The translations under genes were made by a program, and so were the position numbers. From Corynebacterium capitovis DSM 44611 (GTDB taxonomy: Bacteria; Actinomycetota; Actinomycetes; Mycobacteriales; Mycobacteriaceae), in NCBI RefSeq assembly GCF_030440535.1, contig NZ_CP047117.1:868001-932000 (forward strand): DNA of 64,000 bases, written 5' to 3'. Under the pieces are notes generated by a model that made no database searches, was not told the origin of the DNA, and saw only the letters and a program-made list of their open reading frames with translations. Shown here one piece after another: positions 1 to 8,904 of the stretch (positions are counted from its first letter, which is position 1; the number at the start of each line of letters is the position of its first letter).

Positions 1-702
1 GACGTCGTGTGGGATGCGCTCATTCTCGCCATACCGGCGGGGATTGTGGGCGGGCGCCTCTACCACGTCATCACCGACCACGCGAAGTACTTCGGGCCAG
101 GCAAGGACCCGTTGCAGGTGTTCAACGTCGCCGCAGGCGGGCTGGGAATCTGGGGAGCGATTGCCCTGGGGACCTTGGCGGTGTGGCTTTTGCTCCGCGC
201 GAAGGGCATCCCGCTTGGCCCGTTTGCCGACGCCGCCGCGCCCGGCATCGTGCTGGCGCAAGGGATCGGGCGCTTAGGCAACTGGTTCAACCAGGAGTTA
301 TACGGCCGCCCGACCGACGTGCCCTGGGCGCTCGACATCTACTACCGAGTCGACTCCAACGGCAACTTCGCGCCGCTGAGCGGCCACTCCACCGGCGAGA
401 TCGTGGCCAGCGTGCACCCCACCTTCCTCTACGAGCTGCTCTGGAACGTCGCCGTCTGTGTCTTTCTGCTGTGGGCGGACCGCCGTTTCACGCTCGGCCA
501 CGGGCGAGTGTTCGCCCTTTACGTCGCGGGTTATACCCTCGGTCGCTTCGTGATTGAGCTCATGCGCTCCGACGAGGCCACCTTGATTTTGGGACTCCGA
601 GTAAACACGTGGGTGAGCGCCTTCCTCTTCGTCATCGCGGTGGTCGCTTTTCTCCGCCTGCCGCGCGGGCGTGAGAGTAGTACGGTGGCGCACGGAACGT
701 AA
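1..702 (+). CDS. lgt: Prolipoprotein diacylglyceryl transferase, 3' part (5' end outside window)
   Basis: Integral membrane enzyme that moves diacylglycerol from phosphatidylglycerol to the lipobox cysteine of prolipoproteins. The frame is open from base 1, so the gene begins upstream; a GTG at 7 is internal. The family signature [13 protein letters not shown] is present, followed by the [11 protein letters not shown] segment and several hydrophobic helices. It ends at TAA 700-702. Likely substrates inside this window are the penicillin-binding lipoprotein near 48.7 kb and the lipoprotein near 62.9 kb. Identification is firm; only the N-terminal part is missing. Confidence 0.95.
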   Translation, partial: DVVWDALILAIPAGIVGGRLYHVITDHAKYFGPGKDPLQVFNVAAGGLGIWGAIALGTLAVWLLLRAKGIPLGPFADAAAPGIVLAQGIGRLGNWFNQELYGRPTDVPWALDIYYRVDSNGNFAPLSGHSTGEIVASVHPTFLYELLWNVAVCVFLLWADRRFTLGHGRVFALYVAGYTLGRFVIELMRSDEATLILGLRVNTWVSAFLFVIAVVAFLRLPRGRESSTVAHGT

Positions 703-780
703 AAAGAGGCCGATCGCGAATAACCACAGCTCGAACAGTGGAGCTCGGTTGGACGCGGTTTGAATGTAGGTTGGGTGGAC

Positions 781-2193
781 GTGGATAGAAAAACAAAGAT
801 CGTATGCACACTCGGTCCCGCGGTGGCAAATGCAGACGCCATCTTGGGGCTGGTCCGCGACGGAATGGATGTCGCGCGCCTGAACTTCTCGCACGGTGAT
901 CACGCAGACCACGAGCAGAACTACCGATGGGTTCGCGAGGCAACGGACGCTACCGGCCACGCCGTTGGCATCCTAGCAGATCTGCAGGGGCCGAAAATCC
1001 GCCTCGGCCGCTTCGAGGACGGCTCGACGGTCTGGGAGACCGGTGAGGTCGTCCGCATCACCGTTGAGGACGTTGTCGGCACGCACGACAGGGTCTCTAC
1101 GACGTATAAGCAGCTCGCCCAAGATGCGCAAGCGGGGGACCGGTTGCTTGTCGACGACGGAAAAGTCGCCCTGGTTGTCCAAGAGGTCGACGGCAACGAC
1201 GTCGTCGCCAAGGTAACCGAGGGCGGGCCCGTCTCCAACAACAAGGGTGTCTCGCTGCCGGGAATGAGCGTGTCCGTGCCCGCCCTCTCTGAGAAGGACA
1301 AGGACGACCTGCGCTTTGCGCTCGAGCTTGGTGTGGACCTAGTTGCGCTTTCTTTCGTGCGCTCTCCGGCGGACGCCGACCTCGTCCACGAGATCATGGA
1401 CGAGGTTGGCCGCCGTGTGCCGGTTATTGCGAAGCTGGAAAAGCCCGAGGCCGTCGAGGCGCTCGAGTCGATCATTCTCGCATTCGATGCCGTGATGGTC
1501 GCGCGCGGTGATCTGGGTGTCGAGATCCCGCTCGAACAGGTCCCGTTGGTGCAGAAGCGGGTCATCCAGATCGCGCGCGAGAACGCCAAGCCCGTCATCG
1601 TGGCCACGCAGATGCTCGATTCGATGATCGCCAACTCTCGGCCGACGCGAGCGGAAGCCTCCGACGTGGCGAACGCGGTTCTCGACGGCGCCGACGCGGT
1701 CATGCTCTCCGGTGAGACCTCGGTGGGTGTGGACCCCCACAACGTGGTGCGGACGATGAGCCGTATCGTGCGCGTCGCCGAGTCGATGGGCAGCGTCCCG
1801 CCGCTCAATCACATCCCGCGGACGAAGCGCGGCGTGATTTCCTACTCCGCGAACGACATCGCCAACCGCCTCAACGCGCGCGCGATTGTTACCTTCACCA
1901 CGACAGGGGATACCGCTCGCCGCGTCGCGCGCCTTCACCCCGAGCTACCGCTGCTCGTGTTCACCCCCGTCCAGCAGGTGCGTTCGCAGCTCGCGCTGAC
2001 GTGGGGTGCGGAGACCTTCCTCTGCCCGCCGGTTAAGGGCACCGACGAGATGACCCGCATTGTCGACGAGCACCTGCTCAGCATGGCCGACTACCAGGCC
2101 GGCGACACGATGGTTCTTGTCGCTGGCACCCCGCCCGGAATTAGTGGAACGACGAACACCATCCGCGTCCACCAGCTCGGCGAGGATGCTTAG
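781..2193 (+). CDS. pyk: Pyruvate kinase
   Basis: Glycolytic enzyme converting phosphoenolpyruvate and ADP to pyruvate and ATP in the cytosol. The N-terminus VDRKTKIVCTLGPAV matches the family start; further on are ARLNFSHG, the active-site lysine/glutamate segment VPVIAKLEKPEAV, MVARGDLGVE and the ATQMLDSM motif. About 470 aa, normal length. The frame is open further upstream (TTG 760, GTG 775), but a -10 hexamer TAGGTT at 767-772 lies 8 nt before GTG 781, so I chose 781 as a leaderless start. The stop overlaps that of pabC on the other strand. Confidence 0.95.
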   Translation: MDRKTKIVCTLGPAVANADAILGLVRDGMDVARLNFSHGDHADHEQNYRWVREATDATGHAVGILADLQGPKIRLGRFEDGSTVWETGEVVRITVEDVVGTHDRVSTTYKQLAQDAQAGDRLLVDDGKVALVVQEVDGNDVVAKVTEGGPVSNNKGVSLPGMSVSVPALSEKDKDDLRFALELGVDLVALSFVRSPADADLVHEIMDEVGRRVPVIAKLEKPEAVEALESIILAFDAVMVARGDLGVEIPLEQVPLVQKRVIQIARENAKPVIVATQMLDSMIANSRPTRAEASDVANAVLDGADAVMLSGETSVGVDPHNVVRTMSRIVRVAESMGSVPPLNHIPRTKRGVISYSANDIANRLNARAIVTFTTTGDTARRVARLHPELPLLVFTPVQQVRSQLALTWGAETFLCPPVKGTDEMTRIVDEHLLSMADYQAGDTMVLVAGTPPGISGTTNTIRVHQLGEDA

Positions 2194-2891
2194 GACCTGC
2201 TCATGGGGTCGGCCCACCAGCCAACCCACTCGCCCTCGCCGCCGAAGCGCGGCGTGCTAAGCAGGTCGCCTGCCGACACAATGGTGCTGACCGGGCTAAT
2301 GCCGTGCAGCGCGTTGCAGAACCACAGCGGCTCGCAGGGGTCCAGCTCGCCCTCGATAACGGGATGGCCCAGCGAGCGCGCCCGCGCGACCACGGCTTTT
2401 TGCGTCGTGCTCGGTAGGTGCAGGGCCCGGGGGGTGACAAGCGTCGTACCCCGCCACCCCACCAGAGCCCCGGTCGTGGTTTCGGCGAAGGTGCCGAGTA
2501 CGACGTCGTCGGTGCCGGCGGGCAGGTGGCGCTGCCGATGGGCGGCCAACCGGGCAAGATCGGGGCCCTTAACAGTGGGAGAGCGGCGCGGGTCGGGCGC
2601 GTCCACCAGCGCGAGGCGGGTCCGCTCACGCCGCGCCGGGGCGGGACGGACTTCGAGGTAGAAGCGGCCCTGCGCCCTGGCGAGGCGCGGGAAAAGGTCC
2701 GCGGGGGCGTCGAGAAGCGAAAGGGCCTCGTCCCACAGACCCGGCGGGGCCGGCCCAAATCGTTCCATGTGCAGCTCGAGAAATCGGGCGCGCCCGTGGG
2801 CGTGGCGCCACGACTCGGCGCGGTCGATGATGCGGGGTCCGTGAGGGCTGGGCACCCATCGGCCGGCCCAGGTGTAGACCGTTACTGCCAC
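2190..2891 (-). CDS. pabC: Aminodeoxychorismate lyase (class IV aminotransferase fold)
   Basis: Predicted PLP enzyme that splits 4-amino-4-deoxychorismate to p-aminobenzoate and pyruvate in folate synthesis. Visible are the PLP-lysine segment SPTVKGPDLARL (Lys about residue 108), a TTTGALVGWRGTTLVTP substrate/PLP loop and the C-terminal NALHGISPVS motif. 233 aa, slightly short for the family. The start overlaps the end of pabAB by 10 nt, so the two genes are translationally coupled, which supports the PabC assignment over other class IV aminotransferases. Its stop shares four bases with the pyk stop. Confidence 0.85.
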   Translation of the reverse strand: MAVTVYTWAGRWVPSPHGPRIIDRAESWRHAHGRARFLELHMERFGPAPPGLWDEALSLLDAPADLFPRLARAQGRFYLEVRPAPARRERTRLALVDAPDPRRSPTVKGPDLARLAAHRQRHLPAGTDDVVLGTFAETTTGALVGWRGTTLVTPRALHLPSTTQKAVVARARSLGHPVIEGELDPCEPLWFCNALHGISPVSTIVSAGDLLSTPRFGGEGEWVGWWADPMSRS

Positions 2892-4765
2892 GCCGCGGTC
2901 ACCGCCCTGGCTTTGAGCTCTTTTTCCTCGTACTCGGCGGCGGGATGAGAGGCCCAGACGACGGCCCCGCCCGCCCCAACCTCCACGGTGTCTCCTTGCT
3001 TAACAGCAGTGCGGATGAGGATGGACAGGTCGGCCCGCCCGTTGAAACCGAGGTAGCCCGCGACGCCGGAATACACTCCTCGAGCGCCCGGCTCTAGTTC
3101 GCTGATCATGGCGCACGTGCGTTCTTTCGGCGCGCCCGTCATGGATCCGCCGGGGAAGGCGGCCCGGAGGAGGTCGATGAGCGTGGTGCCGGGCCGGAGT
3201 ACGCCCCTGACCGTCGACACGAGCTGGTGAACCGTCGCGTAGGTTTCCACGTGCATGAGCTTGGGTACGGTGACCGTACCTGGCTCGCAGACGCGCCCGA
3301 GGTCGTTGCGAAGGAGGTCGACGATCATGAGGTTCTCGGCGCGGGTTTTGGCGTCGGTACGCAACGCGCTCGGGTCCTCCTCGCGGGGGATCGTGCCTTT
3401 GATCGGCTTAGTTTCGACGTCCCGCCCGTGTACGGTGAGGAAACGCTCCGGCGAGGAGGACAAAACTTCGACTGACTCGATCCGGAAATACGCCGCGTAG
3501 GGCGCCGGATTGAACCTGCGCAGCCGCGAGTACAAATCGATCCCTGCCGATGACGTGCGAGCGGACCACGTGTCCGTCAGACACACCTCGTAGGAATCCC
3601 CGCTGGCCAGGGCCTCCTTGATCCGCCCGATGCGGGCGAGGTAGTCCTCGCGGCTCAAGCGCCACGAACCCTTTTCGACACCCACCCCGATTTCCCCTTC
3701 GCTAGCGCGCGCTGACGTAGCAGCGACCAGTTCGCCCATGAGGCACCGCGTCTCTTCGTCCGGCGCACCGCGGTACAGCACCATGAGATGGGCGCGCTGG
3801 GCGGAGTGGTCGTACACGATGAATGATTGGGGTCGCACCCACCACGCGTCCGGGTAGGCCGAAGGGGCGGAGGGAGTCAAACGCGGCAGCGTGAGGGTGG
3901 CGCACTCGTAGCCGAGGTAACCAACCCAGCCGCCGGTGAAGGGCAGGTCGGGGAGGGGAGACGTGTCTACTCGCACCGCAAGTTCGGCCCCCAGTGTGTC
4001 TAGGATGTCGTCCTCGCCGAGGCGGAAGGTGTGGGAGCGGGTCAGACTACCGCGGTCCGTGCCCAGGATGGAAAAACCCTCACCGGTAGCAGAGTCGAGC
4101 CAAAACGCCTCAGCGCTCTCACCCGCTAACGCGCGAAACGTCGACTCGGTGTCAAGGTCGACGTCGACACACTGGTACTCCACGCGGAGCTGAGAGAGGC
4201 TGAGGAAGTTGCGCAGCAGTTCCACCCCGCAGTCGGTGAGGACCGATTCGGGGTGGAACTGCACGCCCCAGTGCGGCCGGCCGACGACCTCGAGCCCCTG
4301 CACAGTGCCATCCTCGGCGCGGGCGTGAACGCGCACGCCCGGCGCTTCGGAGACGGTGAGGGAGTGGTAGCGCACGGCGGTGAAGCCCTGCGGCAGGCCG
4401 GCGAAGATGCCTTCACCGGAGTGCGTGATGGTGCTGGTGGCGCCGTGGTGGGGAGCACCCCTTTGCACAGACGCGCCGGCAAGGTGGGCCAGACCCTGGT
4501 GCCCCAGACACACCCCAAGCACGGGTGTCTCGCCTGCGGCCTGAATTATGAGGCGGGAGCCGCGGAAATCGCCGTCGTCCGCAGGCGTACCAGGTCCCGG
4601 GGAGATGACGATGTGCGAAAACTCCCCACCCTCAACACGGCGCGCCAGATCATACTTCTCGACGTCATCCGCGCGTACCACCAGGGGTTCTTCCCCGGCA
4701 GCAGCGTGGATCAAGTGCGCGAGGTTATACGTGTACGAGTCCCGGTTGTCGATGAGAAGGATCAA
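2882..4765 (-). CDS. pabAB: Fused aminodeoxychorismate synthase (PabA-PabB)
   Basis: Makes 4-amino-4-deoxychorismate from chorismate and glutamine. Residues about 1-190 are a class I glutamine amidotransferase domain with the nucleophile motif GVCLGHQ and the HPES triad histidine/glutamate. The rest is the chorismate-binding domain with SSSPERFL, PIKGTIPR (the lysine typical of PabB rather than TrpE), IVDLLRNDLGRV and FPGGSMTGAPK. At 627 aa it is a typical actinobacterial fusion. The TTG start overlaps the guaD stop (TTGA), so guaD, pabAB and pabC form one coupled leftward unit. Confidence 0.93.
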   Translation of the reverse strand: MILLIDNRDSYTYNLAHLIHAAAGEEPLVVRADDVEKYDLARRVEGGEFSHIVISPGPGTPADDGDFRGSRLIIQAAGETPVLGVCLGHQGLAHLAGASVQRGAPHHGATSTITHSGEGIFAGLPQGFTAVRYHSLTVSEAPGVRVHARAEDGTVQGLEVVGRPHWGVQFHPESVLTDCGVELLRNFLSLSQLRVEYQCVDVDLDTESTFRALAGESAEAFWLDSATGEGFSILGTDRGSLTRSHTFRLGEDDILDTLGAELAVRVDTSPLPDLPFTGGWVGYLGYECATLTLPRLTPSAPSAYPDAWWVRPQSFIVYDHSAQRAHLMVLYRGAPDEETRCLMGELVAATSARASEGEIGVGVEKGSWRLSREDYLARIGRIKEALASGDSYEVCLTDTWSARTSSAGIDLYSRLRRFNPAPYAAYFRIESVEVLSSSPERFLTVHGRDVETKPIKGTIPREEDPSALRTDAKTRAENLMIVDLLRNDLGRVCEPGTVTVPKLMHVETYATVHQLVSTVRGVLRPGTTLIDLLRAAFPGGSMTGAPKERTCAMISELEPGARGVYSGVAGYLGFNGRADLSILIRTAVKQGDTVEVGAGGAVVWASHPAAEYEEKELKARAVTAAWQ

Positions 4766-5214
4766 TAGTCCACCCGGTTCGGGTTAGCCGCCCATGCTTC
4801 GAAGGGCGCGTTGTCGCTGGGCAAGGGCCGGTAGCGAAACTGCACCGGGCTTGCCTCCAACCCGCTGGTGACGCGGGCTAACCACTCGTCGTCAAATCCC
4901 GCCGCGGCGGCTTGGTCCGAGCGGGCAGCGAACTCGACGCGTTCCACATTCGCCCAATGAATTGCCACGAAGCACATGGGGCAGGGTCGCGCCGAGGAAT
5001 AGAGGGTGGCGCCGCTGAGATCATGGCCATGGTGGGCCGCCGCGGCGCGCAGCGCCTGGATCTCGGCGTGCGCGGTGGGGTCGCGGCGGGTCACCACCTC
5101 ATTACGGCCCTCGTACACAGCGCCGTCCGAGGTGACGACGACGCACCCGAACGGGCCCCCGTCCCCCGAAGCTGAGGTGGTTGCTATCTCGACGGCGCGT
5201 TCTAAGAAGTCCAT
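4762..5214 (-). CDS. guaD: Guanine deaminase-like zinc deaminase
   Basis: Small CMP/dCMP-deaminase-fold protein (150 aa) predicted to convert guanine to xanthine. Zinc and proton-transfer residues are visible in TAHAEIQAL (His, Glu) and PCPMC (two Cys). The AGFDDEWL segment and the C-terminal PFEAWAANPNRVDY closely follow the bacterial GuaD pattern and separate it from TadA. The open frame continues upstream, but ATG 5214 lies 7 nt after a TAGCAT hexamer on this strand, so this start is preferred. First gene of the unit with pabAB and pabC. Confidence 0.85.
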   Translation of the reverse strand: MDFLERAVEIATTSASGDGGPFGCVVVTSDGAVYEGRNEVVTRRDPTAHAEIQALRAAAAHHGHDLSGATLYSSARPCPMCFVAIHWANVERVEFAARSDQAAAAGFDDEWLARVTSGLEASPVQFRYRPLPSDNAPFEAWAANPNRVDY

Positions 5215-5221
5215 TCCGCCG

Positions 5222-5227
5222 ATGCTA
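5222..5227 (-). promoter_or_regulatory. Leaderless -10 box of guaD
   Basis: TAGCAT on the minus strand, 7 nt before ATG 5214; no Shine-Dalgarno sequence fits between them. Confidence 0.6.
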
Positions 5228-5243
5228 ACCTGCCGGCGAGTTG

Positions 5244-7622
5244 CTAGCGGATGGGGGTGGGGTCGATCTTCCATACCTCGGTGGCGTAGTCGCGGATGGT
5301 GCGGTCGGAGGAAAAGCGGCCGGACTCGCAGATGTTGACCCAGCACATCCGTGCCCAGTGCAGTGGGTCCGCGACGTACTCGTGCGCCATGCGGTCGCGC
5401 GTCGCGCGGTAGTCCGCGAAATCCCCCAACACGTAGTAAACGTCGGGGGTTTCCCACCCGTTGCCGTCGAGCAGGGAACCGCGGATGTCGTGGAAGGTGC
5501 CGGTCCCAGCGTCGTCAAGCGTGCCGTCGATAAGAGCGTCAAGCGCGCGCTTGAGCCCAGGGACCTGCTTTGCGACGGCTGCCGGGTTATAGGTGGAGCG
5601 GAGGCGAGGCAGCTCGTCCTCGCGAGCACCGAAGATGTAGGCGTTGTCCTCCCCGACGGCGTCGGCGATTTCGACGTTCGCTCCGTCCATGGTGCCCAGC
5701 GTGAGCGCCCCGTTCATCATGAACTTCATGTTTGAAGTTCCGGAGGCCTCCTTGCCCGCCGTGGAGATCTGCTCCGAAATATCGGCCGCGGGGATAATCT
5801 GCTCGGCGGGGGAGACGTTGTAGTTCTCCACGAACACGACGCGGAGGGTTCGGGAGACCTCGGGGTCGTTGTTGACAAGGTCGCCAATCGTGTTGATCAG
5901 CTTGATGATGCCCTTGGCCCGCGTGTAGCCCGGTGCCGCCTTCGCGCCGAAGATGAACGTGCGCTTGGGTACGTCCGTTTCGCCGTCAATCTTGATGCGG
6001 AAGTACAGGTCAAGGATGTACAGGGCGTTGAGTAGCTGACGCTTGTACTCATGCAGGCGCTTGATTTGGGCGTCGAAGATCGAGTCGGTGTCGATCTCAA
6101 CACCGCCGGTCCGCGCCACCCACTCAGCGAAGTCGCGCTTGTTGGCAGATTTGATCTCGCGGAGCTCCTCCATAACCGAGTCTTCGCTGACGTAGGAACG
6201 CAGCTCGGAAAGCTTGTCCAAATCCGTGACCCATTCGTCGGACCCGGACAGCCGATCGAGTAGCGCGGACAGGCGCGGGTTACACATGCGCAGCCAGCGG
6301 CGGGGGGTCACGCCATTGGTCTTGTTGTTGAAGCGTTGCGGGTAGAGGTCATACCAGAATTTCAGGGTGTCCCGCTTGAGAATCTCCGTGTGCAGCGCCG
6401 CCACGCCGTTGACCGAATAGGCGGCGTAGCAGGCGATCCACGCCATGTGCACCGACCCGTCGTGGACCGGTGAATAGTGGTTTGCCTCCTCTGGGCCGAC
6501 ACCCCGTTTTTCCATGTCCTTGCGGTAGCGGCGGTCGATTTCCACCACGATCTCCCAGATGCGCCAAAAAAGCTGCTTGAAGATGCCCGCGTCCCACGTC
6601 TCAAGCGCTTCCTGCAGGACGGTGTGGTTCGTGTAAGCGAAGGTCCTGGTGGTCACCGCCCAGGCGTCCTCCCAACCGAGCCCGTGCTCGTCCATCAACA
6701 GGCGCATCAACTCGGGTATGCCCACCACTGGGTGAGTGTCGTTGAGCTGGATGGAATTGAAGCGGTGAAAGTCGCGCAGGTCGTCACCGTGCTGGGCAAC
6801 GTAGTTATCGATCATCTCTTGCAGCGACGCAGAGACAAAGAAGTACTGCTGCCGCACCCGCAGGACCTTGCCGGCGTACGTGGAGTCGTTGGGGTACAGC
6901 ACGCGGGTGAGGTCGTGGACCGCTTCGCGCTCCAGAATCGCGTCGGAGAAGCGTTGCGAGTTGAAAGCGTCGTAGTCGAATTCCTCCATCGGCTTCGCGT
7001 CCCACAGCCGCAGCGTGCCGACGTTCTTTGTGCCATAACCGGTAATCGGCATGTCGTAGGGCACGGCGCGGACGCTCATGTCGTCGAAGGTGACGGTGCG
7101 CTGCTGGGTGCCACGACGCACGATGAAGGGGTAGAAGGATTCTTTCCACGCGTCGGGGTATTCCCTCTGGAACCCGTTGTCGAACTCTTGGCGGAACAAT
7201 CCATAGCGGTACAACAACCCATAACCGGTGACTGGGTAATTGCCGGTGACCGCCGAATCGAGGAAGCACGCGGCGAGGCGGCCGAGGCCTCCGTTGCCCA
7301 GCGCGGCGTCGTGTTCCGCCTCCAAGACGTCGCTCAGATCACGGCCGTGTTCGCTGGCGACCTGCTTCGCCTTGTCGACGAGGCCAAGGTTGGTCAGGTT
7401 GTTAAGCAGGGCCCGCCCCTCAAGGAACTCGGCCGAGAAGTACGCCTGCTGCCGGGTTGCCGCGTAGGCGCGCTTGGTGTTGTCCCAATCCTCGGCGATC
7501 TGGTCAATAACGGCGGCTGACAGTCCAGTCCAGAATTTTTTGACGGTTGAGTTTTCCGGGGACGCTCCCGAAAACCCCCTGATGTGGCCGGGGGCGGCTG
7601 TTTCAAATGGCTGCGAGGTCAC
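5244..7622 (-). CDS. glgP: Glycogen/maltodextrin phosphorylase
   Basis: Releases glucose-1-phosphate from alpha-1,4-glucans using PLP and phosphate. The protein is 792 aa, the usual bacterial size. Key segments: GNGGLGRLAACFLDS near residue 110 and the PLP-lysine motif KEASGTSNMKFMMNGALTLG with GTMDGANVEI near residue 640. GTG 7622 is 8 nt after TAGGCT on the minus strand, and the first three bases of that hexamer are the stop codon of the upstream M20 gene. No glg synthesis genes are nearby. Which glucan it prefers cannot be told from sequence. Confidence 0.95.
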   Translation of the reverse strand: MTSQPFETAAPGHIRGFSGASPENSTVKKFWTGLSAAVIDQIAEDWDNTKRAYAATRQQAYFSAEFLEGRALLNNLTNLGLVDKAKQVASEHGRDLSDVLEAEHDAALGNGGLGRLAACFLDSAVTGNYPVTGYGLLYRYGLFRQEFDNGFQREYPDAWKESFYPFIVRRGTQQRTVTFDDMSVRAVPYDMPITGYGTKNVGTLRLWDAKPMEEFDYDAFNSQRFSDAILEREAVHDLTRVLYPNDSTYAGKVLRVRQQYFFVSASLQEMIDNYVAQHGDDLRDFHRFNSIQLNDTHPVVGIPELMRLLMDEHGLGWEDAWAVTTRTFAYTNHTVLQEALETWDAGIFKQLFWRIWEIVVEIDRRYRKDMEKRGVGPEEANHYSPVHDGSVHMAWIACYAAYSVNGVAALHTEILKRDTLKFWYDLYPQRFNNKTNGVTPRRWLRMCNPRLSALLDRLSGSDEWVTDLDKLSELRSYVSEDSVMEELREIKSANKRDFAEWVARTGGVEIDTDSIFDAQIKRLHEYKRQLLNALYILDLYFRIKIDGETDVPKRTFIFGAKAAPGYTRAKGIIKLINTIGDLVNNDPEVSRTLRVVFVENYNVSPAEQIIPAADISEQISTAGKEASGTSNMKFMMNGALTLGTMDGANVEIADAVGEDNAYIFGAREDELPRLRSTYNPAAVAKQVPGLKRALDALIDGTLDDAGTGTFHDIRGSLLDGNGWETPDVYYVLGDFADYRATRDRMAHEYVADPLHWARMCWVNICESGRFSSDRTIRDYATEVWKIDPTPIR

Positions 7623-7630
7623 ACCCCGAG

Positions 7631-7636
7631 AGCCTA
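7631..7636 (-). promoter_or_regulatory. Leaderless -10 box of glgP, overlapping the M20 stop codon
   Basis: TAGGCT on the minus strand, 8 nt before GTG 7622. Its TAG is the stop codon of the preceding amidohydrolase. Confidence 0.55.
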
Positions 7637-8887
7637 CCGAGTCAAGTACGTGAGCGCTGCCGCGAGCGTGGAACGCGTCGCTGCGGTGATGGTCGGTTCG
7701 TAGTCTGGCAGAAAGGTGGGCATGTGGTTGACAGGGATGTCCTCGGTAACCCTGTCAGACCGAACCGCCCCATCCCACTGTTCGGCCGGGGTGCACCCGA
7801 TGAGCCAGAAGAAGTAAGGCACTCCGAAAGCCGCCGGGATGTTGGAAAAATCCTCCGAGACCGTTTTGCGTGGCGCCTTGACGGATTCGTTGGCGAATAC
7901 CTCGTCGAAACTGGGTCGGACGCGGTTGTAGACCACCGCGTCGTTAGTGAGCAGCTCTCCGTGGGCGAAATACTCGATCGTGGGCGCGTCGGTGATTCCT
8001 GAGGCCAGAACCTCGGCGTGGACCACGCGTTCGATTGACGCATAGACCTTCGCCTTCGTTTTATCGCTGTAGAAGCGGCAGTTGAGCGTGAGTTCCGCCT
8101 CGCCAGGGATGATGTTGTTCGTCGTCCCGGCTCGCATGCTGGCCACCGTGACGACGGCGAAGTCGGCTGGGTCAACCTCCCGCCCGACGATGCCTTGGAG
8201 CCGGGTGATGATCATCGCCGCGGTAAAGGTCGGGTCGATCGCGTTGTGTGGCATCGAGCCGTGAGCGCTGCGGCCCGGGATGCGGACGCGGACGGAGTCG
8301 CACGCGGCGAACTGTGGGCCCGGCTTGCTCATGACTTGACCTGCGCGTCCCGGCATGACGTGTAAACCGAAGCACACCTCGGGACGGGGTACCAGGCCCA
8401 CCAGGTTGTCATTGACCATCGCCTGGGCGCCCTCGCCGGTTTCCTCACCGGGCTGGAACAAGGCGATGAACGTCCCGCTCCATTTGTCGCGGGTGTGGTC
8501 CAAAAAGTCGCAGGCACCCAGCAGCGCGGCGGTGTGAATGTCGTGACCGCATGCGTGCATGGTGCCCACTGGTTGCCCGCCGGGACCGTCGACAATTTTG
8601 TGCGAGGCGTAGGGTGCTCCGGTTTCCTCCGTCACGGGGAGGCCGTCGAAGTCGGCGCGGTGCAACACCGTCGCGCCGGGCCCGTTGCGGAAAACCGCGA
8701 CAATCCCGTGTGTCCCCACCGGCGCGATGACCTGGCAGTCGAACCGCTTGAGCTCTGTCAGGATGCGCCGGTGCGTTTCCGCCTCGTGCATAGACAGCTC
8801 TGGGTTGGAATGGAGGATTTCGTAGAGACGGCGCTGCCAAACGGGGTCGACTTCGTACGAGGAAAGAATGCCGGGGAGTGCGCTCAT
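7634..8887 (-). CDS. M20-family amidohydrolase (hippurate hydrolase/aminoacylase type)
   Basis: Cytosolic metallohydrolase of the amidohydrolase branch of peptidase family M20. Metal ligands are visible in HACGHDIHTAALLG, in the PGEETGEGA glutamates and in GLHVMPGRAG; the dimerisation domain contains SAHGSMP. 417 aa, normal size. The natural substrate (N-acyl amino acid, hippurate, or an amidated peptide) cannot be assigned. Start ATG 8887 is 7 nt after TAGGTT on the minus strand; the longer upstream reading frame belongs to the antisense of its neighbour. Confidence 0.88.
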   Translation of the reverse strand: MSALPGILSSYEVDPVWQRRLYEILHSNPELSMHEAETHRRILTELKRFDCQVIAPVGTHGIVAVFRNGPGATVLHRADFDGLPVTEETGAPYASHKIVDGPGGQPVGTMHACGHDIHTAALLGACDFLDHTRDKWSGTFIALFQPGEETGEGAQAMVNDNLVGLVPRPEVCFGLHVMPGRAGQVMSKPGPQFAACDSVRVRIPGRSAHGSMPHNAIDPTFTAAMIITRLQGIVGREVDPADFAVVTVASMRAGTTNNIIPGEAELTLNCRFYSDKTKAKVYASIERVVHAEVLASGITDAPTIEYFAHGELLTNDAVVYNRVRPSFDEVFANESVKAPRKTVSEDFSNIPAAFGVPYFFWLIGCTPAEQWDGAVRSDRVTEDIPVNHMPTFLPDYEPTITAATRSTLAAALTYLTR

Positions 8888-8894
8888 GTCGCCT

Positions 8895-8900
8895 AACCTA
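8895..8900 (-). promoter_or_regulatory. Leaderless -10 box of the M20 gene
   Basis: TAGGTT on the minus strand, 7 nt before ATG 8887, inside the 17-nt gap after the DUF4921 gene. Confidence 0.6.
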
Positions 8901-8904
8901 CCGC